Position numbers and translations under genes: made by a program. DNA of 64,000 nt, from the NCBI RefSeq assembly GCF_025311495.1, contig NZ_CP104398.1, positions 682,001-746,000 on the forward strand, written 5' to 3'. Below the pieces are notes generated by a model that saw only the letters and a list, made by a program, of their open reading frames with translations, ran no database searches and was not told where the DNA came from. The stretch is from Limosilactobacillus oris (GTDB lineage Bacteria > Bacillota > Bacilli > Lactobacillales > Lactobacillaceae). This document shows, piece after piece, positions 18,062 to 27,425 of this stretch; within the stretch, counting starts at the first letter, position 1, and every line of letters starts with the position of its first letter.

Positions 18062-18241
18062 TACATAAACCCCTATCTCGTTTTTTGAAATCCCTTTCAC
18101 AATTATATGGTTTCTATCACTACACTGGCAAGATATTTCTCACGATTCCGGCATTCCACACACGATAAAACTATAAATTTCTGCAAGCTTGCGTGAATTT
18201 GCAGATTTGTCGTGTGTCATTTGCCGAAATGGAGCAAAGCA

Positions 18242-18277
18242 AAAAGCAGTGCCTGGCATCTTGCCAAACACTGCTTT
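18242..18277 (-). terminator. Terminator after the restriction-modification operon
   Basis: Stem aaagcagtg / cactgcttt with inner tggca / tgcca, followed on the minus strand by TTTTTGCTTT. Confidence 0.85.
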
Positions 18278-18281
18278 CGTC

Positions 18282-18992
18282 CTATTCAAGTTCCTGCTTA
18301 TAAATATCTGTCCACTTACAAATTGCGTACCGTGCCGACGGAAGATCATCTTCTTGCTTTGCATCGTCAAAGTCTTCTGTGCTATCAAACAGATCTAACT
18401 GCTGACTAGAATGTTGGACTGTTCCCGTGGGACCACTCTGGTTAAGAATTGACTCAAAGGTATATTCCGTCCGCCGTACCTTGCTGGGCTGACCAGCCAC
18501 TGTCTGCCATTCACTAAACACAATTGGCGCTCCCGTGTCAGTAATTCCCTCGAGGGTGTCACCCTGGGCCATGTTCGCCCGAATAATCACTTGCGCACTC
18601 TTCAGGACATGGTCGTTAACCCGTCCCTTAAAGTCATCGACAATGATTCGTGAATAGGTCTGACTAAACGTCATCATCATATTCATCACAAGCATTTCAA
18701 CGTTATCCTCAAGATATTCAATTCCGTATAACGTTGATAATGCAACCAATACATTGGTATTAAAGGCACTAGCAGTATTGCTTTGCTTGGCGGCAATCTT
18801 GAGTTTCCGCTTCAAAAGTTCGGTTAAGAAGGCACCTTCACCAGCAGACGGTTCCAAAAAGGTAGCGTGCAGGTTATTAATCTTGGCCGTTATTTCTGGT
18901 TGGTCGAGCATGAAGTCTACCACTCGTTTAGGCGTAAAGACCTCACCATGGTTCTTGACCCGATCGGCAGATTTGATTATTTTTTCAGTCAT
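18282..18992 (-). CDS. N6-adenine methyltransferase SAM-binding module without NPPY
   Basis: A 236-residue protein with the N-terminal half of a gamma-type DNA methyltransferase. It has motif X-like GEVFTPKRVVDFML (17-30), motif I FLEPSAGEGAF (46-56), YGIEYLEDNVE (motif II region) and NMAQGDTLEG (motif III region). It ends without the catalytic D/NPPY motif IV or any target-recognition domain. The C-terminal quarter is acidic and low in complexity. It starts 17 bases after the 1490-residue helicase-methyltransferase and is surely co-transcribed. Proposed role: partner subunit that supplies or regulates SAM binding for the modification activity. The motifs are seen; the partnership is inference. 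Confidence 0.8.
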   Translation of the reverse strand: MTEKIIKSADRVKNHGEVFTPKRVVDFMLDQPEITAKINNLHATFLEPSAGEGAFLTELLKRKLKIAAKQSNTASAFNTNVLVALSTLYGIEYLEDNVEMLVMNMMMTFSQTYSRIIVDDFKGRVNDHVLKSAQVIIRANMAQGDTLEGITDTGAPIVFSEWQTVAGQPSKVRRTEYTFESILNQSGPTGTVQHSSQQLDLFDSTEDFDDAKQEDDLPSARYAICKWTDIYKQELE

Positions 18993-19009
18993 AGTTCACC
19001 GTCAACCAC

Positions 19010-22000
19010 TTAATCCATCGCCTGAACTTTGGTTTCAATGAAGTTGATTTCATCATCCGTCAAGCCATACTTCTTGTAGAGCTGCTGGTCAATCTCTGGG
19101 ATTGGTTTTGACCAGTCAATATCGGAGTTTTGAGTAAAGTCTTGCATAGGAACAAGTTTCCAAGTCTTTGAGGTATTGTCCTGTGTAATTTTAAGAATTC
19201 CTAACATTACACGGGCAAATTTTGTTTTGACGTACTTCATTGCAGAAGTTGCTTCAAATTCCGTGTTAAATTGTCCAATACTGATAAACGTTTGCGTGTT
19301 CCCAACCAGAGGTTTCCCAACCAGAGGTTTCCCAACCAGAGGAGTACTTAAAGTTTCACCTAAAGAGCCACTACCATTGGCCTTGGGCACAAATACTTTC
19401 CAGGTCTCCAAATTCGTATTGTTAGAAATATATTCCTGTCTTATATATCTGAAAACTCTCTTTTTCTTTGATAGTCCTAGAATTTTGATATATTTATGAT
19501 TATCTTTAGGGACCTCTTTATGGAATATATCTGGAAGTTTATCAAAAACATTTGATTTCAAATCAAATTTATGTCCTTTACTTAAACGAGAAGCTGCGGA
19601 AGGATTATCGATATGCATCTTATTAGTGAACTTATAAGTCTCGGGTGCAAAAACTATCTTACTTAATCCGTTTATTTTCTCTTTGTTAGTAACATGACCT
19701 AAGATACCTACTAAAACTTTAAACGGAATATAAATCCCGGCTGGCGCGTACAATTCTTTAATTGATCCAAATTGTTGATTCTCGTCTAGAAGGGTGATCA
19801 CTACCCCCCCCTTAATATCTGTACGAGGGAACACGTCACTACTATTCGCATTGTATTGGATTACTTTTAAATGCGAATTATTTAGCATTTTTCTATTCCA
19901 ATCTTTTGGTGTACTCCCCGCATTAAATAAAAATCTAGCGGGTGTAATCAATGTTACTAGACTACTGAGCTTCTCAGACAAATCATAGAATTCATTATAG
20001 ATAGGTGCTCTATAGTTGTCATTATCTCCATGCGATTCGTCTTGATACGGTGGGTTCCCAATTACAACATCAAACTTCATACCACCAAATACCCCTTTAA
20101 TTTTCTTTGCTTCTGCGCTTACATCTTCTTTAGCATCTTTAACGATGTTTGGCACATACTCAACGTTCATATCAAAGTCCTGGTAGCCAGCAAGGGTCCG
20201 TTGCGCAATTGTCTTGGCCATCGGTGTCTTAGCAATTAAAAATAAGTTTTCACGCAAAATCCGCTGCCAAATAAATAACTGGTCGTCCAAGCCAAATTTT
20301 CCAGCGGTCTTTTCATTTAGCTTCTGGAATGCTTGCCAGTACAAGGACATCCCCGCATAAAGTGGGTATAACCCCGTCTTGGAGTTAATTTCTAAGATGT
20401 GCGTGTCGTCCTTAAAGACTTGGTCCGTATATTCGGTCTGAACCCAGTGGTTAGCACTGACGCCATCTTTAGTCGAATATTGGTAGGAATCATCAAAGAA
20501 GGACAGGCCACCAATAGTTTTCCCGAGGTGCATATTGACAACCCGCCACGGTGTCAGAACCGTTTCCTTGTCTGGGTTCCTAAACGTGCCAAAAATCCCA
20601 GCAAGTTCTTCAGCCCGTTCAATCGGGTCTAGTTTATCCAATGCTTTGACCTTCCGACGAATAATGCGCCCCGCCTCAATGAAGACATCCTGGTCATAGT
20701 ACTTGCTAAATTTACGGAAGAGGTCCTTAGTGACGCCCTTCGGCATGAATTCTTTCCAAGACTCATCATCGACGTTTTCAATGAACTTATTAATGTTCAC
20801 GTCATCGGACAGCTCGATATCCATCCCATAAATCATCATTGGAATCCGGATCGAAATGGACCGCAGAATTGAAATCATCGTCTTCCGTTGCTTCTTCAGT
20901 TCCTTCATCTTCTCGATGGCGGCTTCTTCCTCTGGCGTCCGGTCTTTCTTCCGCTTCTTTTTCTTACCGTTCAGTGCATCATTGTATTCTTCATCAGTGA
21001 GCCCCTGGTGGTTAATATCGACTTTCACTGGCTTCTTCTCAGATGGAGTTGTCCCGACAATTGCCTTAAGATCATTAAATTCTTTCAGATCAACATCTTT
21101 CAGCATCAGCAACTCATCACTGTACAGGGAGTCATCATCAAAACCAGTCCGGACTGCTTTTTCGGCGTAAACTCGCTTAATTTGTGCCAGCATAGTGTCA
21201 ACACTGTAACGTTTCATTCCGTTCCCGTTCATTCCAATGATTGGGAGGAAGTTCATCAGCTCTTTCATCTGGTCCTTCTGAGCACTACTGGTTCGCTTAC
21301 CAACCCCAGTTCGCAGTTGGGTTGATTCGGCCATAACCGTCAAAGCCCGGTCAGGAGCAAAGTCGAAGATATAGCAATTGGTCTTCTTCCCGAAAGTTGG
21401 CGACGAGTACGGCGTCTGCGCACGGAAAGCCGCTTGCAGGTATTGCATGGCACTGTTGGTGTTAGACAGGAATACAACACCCGTCCACGGCTTGACCGTT
21501 ACACCGGTTGTGAGCTTACGAACCGTCAAAGTAATCGTCTTGGTAGCAGCCGGGTCATCCCCGATTGCCTCATTAACCCGGTCCACATCACTTTCTGAAG
21601 TTATCCCGGTATCGTCCCCGGCAACATTCTTCACCACGTTGACAATCTGGTAGCCACTTGCCTCGCCCAGAACCGGATCCTTCTTAAGGAGCGCCTCCAT
21701 CGCGCCAGCTTCCTTTACACCGGGCATAATCCAGAGTGTGTGGCGGAGATTATCCCGGAACTCTTTCTTTGAGAATGGGTAATTGGTCCGGCTATCCGGC
21801 GAAGTAATGTTTGCGAGGAATTGTTTTACCTTATCCTCATACACAAATTTCCCCTGGCTATTGACACGGAAGAATTCCTTGAAGTTAAAGGAGTGCGTAC
21901 CATCCCCTATAAACTGTGGCTCATCAAAGTTCTTGTTCATTTCAAAGGTGAACATATTAACCTTAGGCAGGCTTGCATACGGGTTTGGTTCACTCGGATG

Positions 22001-23482
22001 GTCAATTCCCCATTGAAGTTTTGCCTGTTGCTCCTGAGTGTAATCCCAGGTGTAAACTTGGTCTTCATCGTACTGGTCAAGAATATTAAATGGCGTTCCT
22101 GAGAGTTCGAGTACTTTCGTATCATCACTAGAGACAAGCTGCGTAACGTTCTGGGCTAACTCCGTCTGGGTCCCTTCATGAGCCTCATCAATAATTACCA
22201 GGTCCCAGTGAGTATCAAATAGTTCCCGGTTCTTGTCGCCAGCCTTCCCACCGGCCTCTTCAGAGCCACGTAAGTCCTGAAGAGAAGCAAAGTAAACGAA
22301 TGGCTGGTCAGAGTCTTCAAGTTCATTGAAGGTGGCACCCTGTTTTTTAGAACCGTACAGGTAACCAACTTCAGGCATCCCAATCTTCTTAAAATCTTCA
22401 AACCAACCTTCATCTACGACCGGCCGGTGAGTCATGATTAGCACATGTTCAAATTTTTCATCCTTGACCAGTTGCAAGGCTGAGAGCGTTTTACCAAAGC
22501 GCATTTTGGCATTCCACAACATCTTGTTATGCTTCTTAAATGCCTTCTTTGCTTTTTCGACAGCCTCTTTTTGCTCCGGCCGGAGAACAATTTTGACTTT
22601 CGGCTGACCCTGCCGTTTCAAATCAATGGTCGACTGTTGGTTTTTAACGGCCTTGATGGCTGCTTTTGCTGTCGGAAGGTCGGTGTGGAACCACTCCTGT
22701 CCCTGTAAAATATCACTGTGCTTAACACCAGAACGTTCAAGAACCCGGTGAACGTCAGTATCCGTGAACCACATGTCGTCTGATTTCCGGTATGCCAGCT
22801 CGACCCACTCAAGATTTAGCGGAAGCCCGGATGTGGTCATATACTGCTTAATCCGTTTTTCGGCGTCCTCACGCATCTCAGGGCTGTTATCACTATTATC
22901 ACGGGCCAAGTCACCAGCCTGAGCTTTCCCAATCTTGAGGTTGCCCACGTATTCTGCAAAGTGCCCATTCGAGGTATCAGCACTTTGAACGTAGATGATA
23001 TTACGGTCTGATGCCGGCGGACGCACCGTCGTTGAGTACAAGAAGTCATCCAGTTTTGGCTCCTTAAAAGCCGTCACATCTACCTTCTCATCATAAAAAG
23101 TATTGACGAACCAGACCAATAAGATATAAAGATGCTTAATTGTGTCAAGCGCCTCTTCCTGACTAATCAGGGTTGCAGTTGCCAGTTCATGAGCAGCTCT
23201 GTTTCCAGGCTTCTTGATTGCGTAAAAGAGGTCAATTGCATAGGAATCAATAATATTTTTCTGCTTCAAGTCATGCAAAACATTACTAAAGGTACTGTGC
23301 ACCCCAACCTTTACAAACTTCTGGTCAGCAATATCGCGTGCCAGGTTTTCGGCGACGGTCCGCGTCAGCGTCAATACCGGATTATAAAACCCTTGCGTGT
23401 AGATAGCTTCAGCTTGCATTGCACTTTCAAAGTACTGCGCCGTTAACGGTTCATCCATTAAAAATGAGAAGTTACTTTTCAT
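19010..23482 (-). CDS. Restriction-modification fusion: nuclease, SF2 helicase and adenine methyltransferase
   Basis: A 1490-residue multi-domain protein. In order: a DUF4145/HEPN-like helical domain (about 30-130, GNRAAHEL); a GIY-YIG domain of T5orf172 type (about 161-278: IIYVQS, LKIGKA, DTDVHRVL, EWF); an SF2 helicase (motif I NAKMRFGKT 324-332, II IIDEAHEG, III SGTPF, VI QAAFRAQT); a Lys-rich linker (839-867); a methyltransferase module (TPWRVVNMHL 977-986, ILEINSKTGLYPLY 1029-1042, motif IV IGNPPY 1141-1146); and a C-terminal recognition region with a pentapeptide repeat. The combination suggests ATP-dependent cutting and methylation by one polypeptide, as in Type ISP enzymes, but with a different nuclease. 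The gene has its own promoter and the partner module follows. Domain names rest on motif reading. Confidence 0.85.
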   Translation of the reverse strand: MKSNFSFLMDEPLTAQYFESAMQAEAIYTQGFYNPVLTLTRTVAENLARDIADQKFVKVGVHSTFSNVLHDLKQKNIIDSYAIDLFYAIKKPGNRAAHELATATLISQEEALDTIKHLYILLVWFVNTFYDEKVDVTAFKEPKLDDFLYSTTVRPPASDRNIIYVQSADTSNGHFAEYVGNLKIGKAQAGDLARDNSDNSPEMREDAEKRIKQYMTTSGLPLNLEWVELAYRKSDDMWFTDTDVHRVLERSGVKHSDILQGQEWFHTDLPTAKAAIKAVKNQQSTIDLKRQGQPKVKIVLRPEQKEAVEKAKKAFKKHNKMLWNAKMRFGKTLSALQLVKDEKFEHVLIMTHRPVVDEGWFEDFKKIGMPEVGYLYGSKKQGATFNELEDSDQPFVYFASLQDLRGSEEAGGKAGDKNRELFDTHWDLVIIDEAHEGTQTELAQNVTQLVSSDDTKVLELSGTPFNILDQYDEDQVYTWDYTQEQQAKLQWGIDHPSEPNPYASLPKVNMFTFEMNKNFDEPQFIGDGTHSFNFKEFFRVNSQGKFVYEDKVKQFLANITSPDSRTNYPFSKKEFRDNLRHTLWIMPGVKEAGAMEALLKKDPVLGEASGYQIVNVVKNVAGDDTGITSESDVDRVNEAIGDDPAATKTITLTVRKLTTGVTVKPWTGVVFLSNTNSAMQYLQAAFRAQTPYSSPTFGKKTNCYIFDFAPDRALTVMAESTQLRTGVGKRTSSAQKDQMKELMNFLPIIGMNGNGMKRYSVDTMLAQIKRVYAEKAVRTGFDDDSLYSDELLMLKDVDLKEFNDLKAIVGTTPSEKKPVKVDINHQGLTDEEYNDALNGKKKKRKKDRTPEEEAAIEKMKELKKQRKTMISILRSISIRIPMMIYGMDIELSDDVNINKFIENVDDESWKEFMPKGVTKDLFRKFSKYYDQDVFIEAGRIIRRKVKALDKLDPIERAEELAGIFGTFRNPDKETVLTPWRVVNMHLGKTIGGLSFFDDSYQYSTKDGVSANHWVQTEYTDQVFKDDTHILEINSKTGLYPLYAGMSLYWQAFQKLNEKTAGKFGLDDQLFIWQRILRENLFLIAKTPMAKTIAQRTLAGYQDFDMNVEYVPNIVKDAKEDVSAEAKKIKGVFGGMKFDVVIGNPPYQDESHGDNDNYRAPIYNEFYDLSEKLSSLVTLITPARFLFNAGSTPKDWNRKMLNNSHLKVIQYNANSSDVFPRTDIKGGVVITLLDENQQFGSIKELYAPAGIYIPFKVLVGILGHVTNKEKINGLSKIVFAPETYKFTNKMHIDNPSAASRLSKGHKFDLKSNVFDKLPDIFHKEVPKDNHKYIKILGLSKKKRVFRYIRQEYISNNTNLETWKVFVPKANGSGSLGETLSTPLVGKPLVGKPLVGNTQTFISIGQFNTEFEATSAMKYVKTKFARVMLGILKITQDNTSKTWKLVPMQDFTQNSDIDWSKPIPEIDQQLYKKYGLTDDEINFIETKVQAMD
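19301..19342. repeat. 15-bp in-frame tandem repeat in the recognition region
   Basis: Two perfect copies of cccaaccagaggttt and a third copy of 12 bases lie head to tail. On the coding (minus) strand they encode the pentapeptide LVGKP, so copy change would add or remove five residues without a frameshift (about residues 1380-1394). Confidence 0.9.
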
Positions 23483-23545
23483 ATCGTCTAATCCCCAAGT
23501 AATTTAAATAATTCTTCCGTATGTAAACGGTTAGCTACGGTATTT

Positions 23546-23575
23546 ATTATAATCTTGCAGGCCATTAATTAACAA
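23546..23575 (-). promoter_or_regulatory. Promoter of the restriction-modification operon
   Basis: Minus strand: -35 TTGTTA (23570-23575), 18-base spacer, perfect -10 TATAAT (23546-23551), about 60 bases before the start codon. No regulator gene or inverted-repeat control box was seen. Confidence 0.65.
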
Positions 23576-23643
23576 CTGGCAAATTGGCGAGCTAATTTTG
23601 CCGTACAGGGAAGCCAGCGGTTTTATCATCTGTCATTGATGCC

Positions 23644-23675
23644 AAAAAAGGCATCCCCCATTTGGAAGATGCCTT
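23644..23675 (-). terminator. Terminator after GH31 alpha-xylosidase
   Basis: Stem aaggcatc / gatgcctt, followed on the minus strand by TTTTTT. Confidence 0.85.
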
Positions 23676-23689
23676 CGTTTATATTAATT

Positions 23690-25981
23690 TTAGAGTGTGA
23701 AATCACTTACACCGTTAGTCAGCTGTTCGTCTTGAGCCCGTCCATTTTCGTGAACCGTAACGGTCAAGTCACCGCTCAGGCCGGTCGTCTTAACCGTGAA
23801 CTGGTTCCCCTGCCGAGTAACGATAACTTCAGCCGCATCCTCACCGTGCTTATCAACCACTTGAACCTTGGTCGTCCCCTCGTGCATATCAAAGAGCTGG
23901 ATATTAACGTCCTTGGTGTAGTCATAATCAGCGTGCTCAGGGTGGTCGCGCGTAACCAAAATTGTGTTGTCACGGACTAGCACTGGCAAGTGGAGCTCAT
24001 CATAGTGCTTCGTCAGCCACTGGCCGCCCGCAGGCACTTCATAGTGTTCGCCGTCCTGGACGATACTGGTCCATTTCCCTGCTGGCAGGTAGAAATGCAC
24101 GTTTCCTTCTGGGTTGAAGACTGGGGCAACCAGAATCTGGCTACCAAACATGTACTGGTTGGCAATGGTGCGGGTATTGTAGTCATCACCAAATTCGAAC
24201 CACATTGGCCGCATCAGTGGGTTCCCGTAGTGGGCACTGTGGGCCGCCTGGGTATACAGGTATGGCATCAGTGAAAGCTTCAGATTAACGTACTTCCGGC
24301 TGTTTTCAACCGCTTCGTCGTCGAAGTTCCATGGAACCCGGTAGACGTCACTACCGTGGTACCGACTATGCGAGGATAGCAGACCAAACTGAGTCCAACG
24401 CTTGTAAAGATCAGCAGTTGGGGTGTCCGGCCCGTCTTCAAACCCGCCAATGTCGTGACTCCAGAAGCCAAAGCCGGAGCTCAGGAATGACAGCCCACCG
24501 TGAAGGGTGTCAGACATGGACTTGAAGGTGGACAGGCAGTCACCGCCCCAGTGAACCGGGAACTTCTGTGAGCCGACCGTTGCGGACCGGGCAAAGACAA
24601 CCGCTTCGTCGCGGCCCTTAACTTCAGCAATCACATCAAACGTGGCCTTGTTGTACTGGTAAGTGTAGTAGTTGTGTTCACGCTTCGGGTCAGAGCCGTC
24701 GAAGTAAACAGCGTCGTCCATTGGGATCCGCTCACCAAAGTCGGTCTTGAAGCAGTCAACCCCCATGTCGAGCAGCTTCTTCAGCTTGCCCTGGTACCAC
24801 TTAACGGCATCCGGGTTGGTAAAGTCAATGAAGCCGTTCCCTGCTTGCCAGAGGTCCCACTGCCAAACATTGCCATCGGTCCGCTTAACCAGGTAGCCGT
24901 GTTCCTTACCTTCCTTGAACATCTGGCTCTTCTGGGCAATGTATGGGTTGATCCATACACAGACCTTAATGCCCTTGTTGTGGATTTCCTTAATCAGCTT
25001 TTCAGGGTCCGGGAATTCGTCATTGTTCCAAGTCAGGTTACTCCACTCGAAGTCGCGTTGCCAGAAGCAGTCGAAGTGGAAGACGTCCAACGGAATATGA
25101 CGTTCTTCCATCCCGTTGATAAACTTCATCACAGTCTGTTCACTGTAATCGGTCAAAAAGGAAGTGGTCAGCCACAAACCGAAGGACCAGGAAGGCGGCA
25201 GTTGAACTTTACCAGTTAATTCGGTGTACTTGTGTAAAATTTCCTGTGGCGTTGGCCCGTAGATGACGAAGTATTCGAGTGATTGGCCTTCAATACTGAA
25301 TTGAACCCGATCAACATTTTCGGAAGCAATTTCGAAATCCACCGGTTCCGGCTGGTTGACAAAGACACCGTAGCCATCATCAGTGATATAGAACGGAACG
25401 TTCTTGTAGGCCTGGTCAGAGCCAGTTCCCCCATCCTTGTTAATCGTCCGGACTTCCTGACCGTTCTTTACAAAGTTGCCGAAGCGTTCACCCAAGCCGT
25501 AAACGTGGGTGTCGACGCCGAGGGACAATTGTTCGCGCATGTAGTGCTTGCCGTTGTCCCGGTTCGTAATTTCACCCTGGGCGCGGTGACGGGAGGCCGT
25601 AATTTCCTTCCCATCGGCGTTGAAGGTCATCGCAAATTCTTGCCGCAGTGGCACGTTAACTTGAAGGCGCCCACTCTGCAATGAGGCTGCCTGGTCGTCA
25701 ACGTGGATATCAACATCCGGGTGCTGGTCGGTCAGCTCAAAGGATGGTTCCTTCTGGTTCTGGTCAAAGTGCGTTAGCTTGACCCCGATTACATCCTCGG
25801 CGGGTGAGCTGAGCTTAATCGTGGTCATCCCGATGTTTAATTCATCCCCCCGGCCGTTAATCCGCTTGTAGGGAGCAAAAACATTCAGTTCCTTGTCTTC
25901 CTGTTCTGCCGTAAAGGCTTCTTCGGGATGATTAATTTGATATTCCTTCTTGTCTAACCAATAACCATTTGTAAACTTCAT
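23690..25981 (-). CDS. xylQ: GH31 alpha-xylosidase
   Basis: A 763-residue GH31 enzyme close in length and motifs to YicI-type alpha-xylosidases, which split isoprimeverose (alpha-xylosyl-1,6-glucose). The nucleophile is Asp414 in DCFKTDFGERIP, the Phe/Gly context typical of xylosidase rather than glucosidase. The acid/base is Asp481 in HWGGDCLST. An N-terminal beta-sandwich and C-terminal beta domains flank the barrel. No signal peptide. It is 15 bases after the XylP-like symporter, the same pairing as xylPQ of Lactobacillus pentosus, so the two likely import and cleave isoprimeverose from xyloglucan. Confidence 0.93.
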   Translation of the reverse strand: MKFTNGYWLDKKEYQINHPEEAFTAEQEDKELNVFAPYKRINGRGDELNIGMTTIKLSSPAEDVIGVKLTHFDQNQKEPSFELTDQHPDVDIHVDDQAASLQSGRLQVNVPLRQEFAMTFNADGKEITASRHRAQGEITNRDNGKHYMREQLSLGVDTHVYGLGERFGNFVKNGQEVRTINKDGGTGSDQAYKNVPFYITDDGYGVFVNQPEPVDFEIASENVDRVQFSIEGQSLEYFVIYGPTPQEILHKYTELTGKVQLPPSWSFGLWLTTSFLTDYSEQTVMKFINGMEERHIPLDVFHFDCFWQRDFEWSNLTWNNDEFPDPEKLIKEIHNKGIKVCVWINPYIAQKSQMFKEGKEHGYLVKRTDGNVWQWDLWQAGNGFIDFTNPDAVKWYQGKLKKLLDMGVDCFKTDFGERIPMDDAVYFDGSDPKREHNYYTYQYNKATFDVIAEVKGRDEAVVFARSATVGSQKFPVHWGGDCLSTFKSMSDTLHGGLSFLSSGFGFWSHDIGGFEDGPDTPTADLYKRWTQFGLLSSHSRYHGSDVYRVPWNFDDEAVENSRKYVNLKLSLMPYLYTQAAHSAHYGNPLMRPMWFEFGDDYNTRTIANQYMFGSQILVAPVFNPEGNVHFYLPAGKWTSIVQDGEHYEVPAGGQWLTKHYDELHLPVLVRDNTILVTRDHPEHADYDYTKDVNIQLFDMHEGTTKVQVVDKHGEDAAEVIVTRQGNQFTVKTTGLSGDLTVTVHENGRAQDEQLTNGVSDFTL

Positions 25982-25996
25982 GGTAAACTTCCTTTC

Positions 25997-27388
25997 CTAG
26001 TCTTTGGCTGCTGAGCGTTGGCTGATTTCCTTGTTCATCTGTTCAATCTTTTCATCAGTCAAGCGGTAGAATGCAAAGACAATCATGGCCAAAATCGTAA
26101 CAATAATTGGAATGATTGTCGTGGTCATCCGGATTCCAAACAAGCTGTGTGCCGTTTGCTGGTGGTTAGCAACGAAGCCGTAAGCGGCTAATACATAACC
26201 CGGAATAACCCCACCGAGGGCCATCCCAAACTTGAAGAAGAAACCAACGATTGCATTGACGATCCCGTTCTCCCGCTTACCGGTCTTCCATTCACCGTAA
26301 GTAATAACTTGTGGAACCAGGGCCCACTGGAAACCAGTCGACAAGGTTACACCAGCAGCTTCAATCGCCCGACCGATAAAGGTCCAGGTAATGTTAGTAG
26401 CAGGAACCATGAACATAATCAGGAAACCAATGACAATTACTAAGAGGCTCCCCTGCATCAATACTTGGGTCCCCAGCTTCCGGTTCAGCCATGGGGTAAT
26501 CGGAACAGTCAAGAAAGCTGGCAGTGTCCCGAGCAGGTTGTACCACTGCATCAAGCCAGCATTGTGGGCATTGTAAGTCATGTAGTAAGCCCCGACAGAG
26601 TTAACAACAGACATCAGACCAAATGTAATAATGAAGAAGATTGCTAATACCCGGAGTGGCTGGTTAATCTTAAGCTGGTGGAAAAGGTCCTTCACTGAGA
26701 CCGACGCTTCAGTATCGGCTGGCATGTGAATCCGTTCAGTCGACTGGCTGAAACAGAAGACCAGCACTAATGCCCCGGCAATTCCGTAAACGACCATCGT
26801 CAGGAACCAGCCCATCTTGGATGCTGCACCGGAGTAGTAACCACCAGAGAAGAGCTTAACGCAAACTGGAACACCGAAACTGACGGTCAGCGATCCCATG
26901 TTGGCAAGGAACATCCGAATTGATGACATGGAAACCAATTCCTTGTTGTTCCGGGTCATCGCCGCGTTCAATGAACCATACGGAATGTTGACAGTGGTAT
27001 AAATCACCGAAAGGCCGACGTAGGTAACGTAAGCATAAACCAGTTTCCCCATTTGGCTAAAGTCCGGCACATAGAAGCAGAGCATTGCCAACACCGCGAG
27101 TGGCAAGCCCATGTAGAGCAAGTAGCCACGGTACTTACCAAACCGGGTCGTATGCTTATCGATAAAGGTACCAACAATTGGATCGTTGATTGCATCGATC
27201 AAACGAACAATTAAGAACATCGTTGCTGCATCAGCTGCCGGCAAACCATACACGTTTGTATAGAAGAACAACAAATACGTTGAAATAGTAGTGTAGATAA
27301 GGTTTTGGGCGAAATCACCAGTGGCCCAGCCAAATTTTTGCCGCCAGGGCAGTTTAATATCCGTGGCGTTAAGTGCTTGGTTTTGCAC
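25997..27388 (-). CDS. xylP: GPH-family xyloside/cation symporter (XylP-like)
   Basis: A 463-residue, 12-helix glycoside-pentoside-hexuronide symporter. NDPIVGTFIDKHTTRFGKYRGYL (near 55-77) and GYGEWK-like YGEWKTGKRENG are family hallmarks. GTG 27388 is chosen as the start, with TGAGGA 10 bases upstream. The longer frame to 27463 would run through the XylR operator and cannot be translated from this promoter. It is co-transcribed with the GH31 alpha-xylosidase and divergent from a ROK regulator. Isoprimeverose is the expected substrate by analogy with L. pentosus XylP. Confidence 0.9.
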   Translation of the reverse strand: MQNQALNATDIKLPWRQKFGWATGDFAQNLIYTTISTYLLFFYTNVYGLPAADAATMFLIVRLIDAINDPIVGTFIDKHTTRFGKYRGYLLYMGLPLAVLAMLCFYVPDFSQMGKLVYAYVTYVGLSVIYTTVNIPYGSLNAAMTRNNKELVSMSSIRMFLANMGSLTVSFGVPVCVKLFSGGYYSGAASKMGWFLTMVVYGIAGALVLVFCFSQSTERIHMPADTEASVSVKDLFHQLKINQPLRVLAIFFIITFGLMSVVNSVGAYYMTYNAHNAGLMQWYNLLGTLPAFLTVPITPWLNRKLGTQVLMQGSLLVIVIGFLIMFMVPATNITWTFIGRAIEAAGVTLSTGFQWALVPQVITYGEWKTGKRENGIVNAIVGFFFKFGMALGGVIPGYVLAAYGFVANHQQTAHSLFGIRMTTTIIPIIVTILAMIVFAFYRLTDEKIEQMNKEISQRSAAKD

Positions 27389-27425
27389 AATAATCACATC
27401 CTCAAATGATATAAGTATTTCGTAA

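Noticed and set aside
19301-19342. CRISPR-like array
   Set aside because: The 15-bp units are adjacent with no spacers, and they lie in frame in a coding sequence.
23132-23446. Plus-strand ORF at the start of the restriction gene as an antitoxin or controller
   Set aside because: It is antisense to the conserved helical N-terminal domain, has no HTH and no ribosome site.
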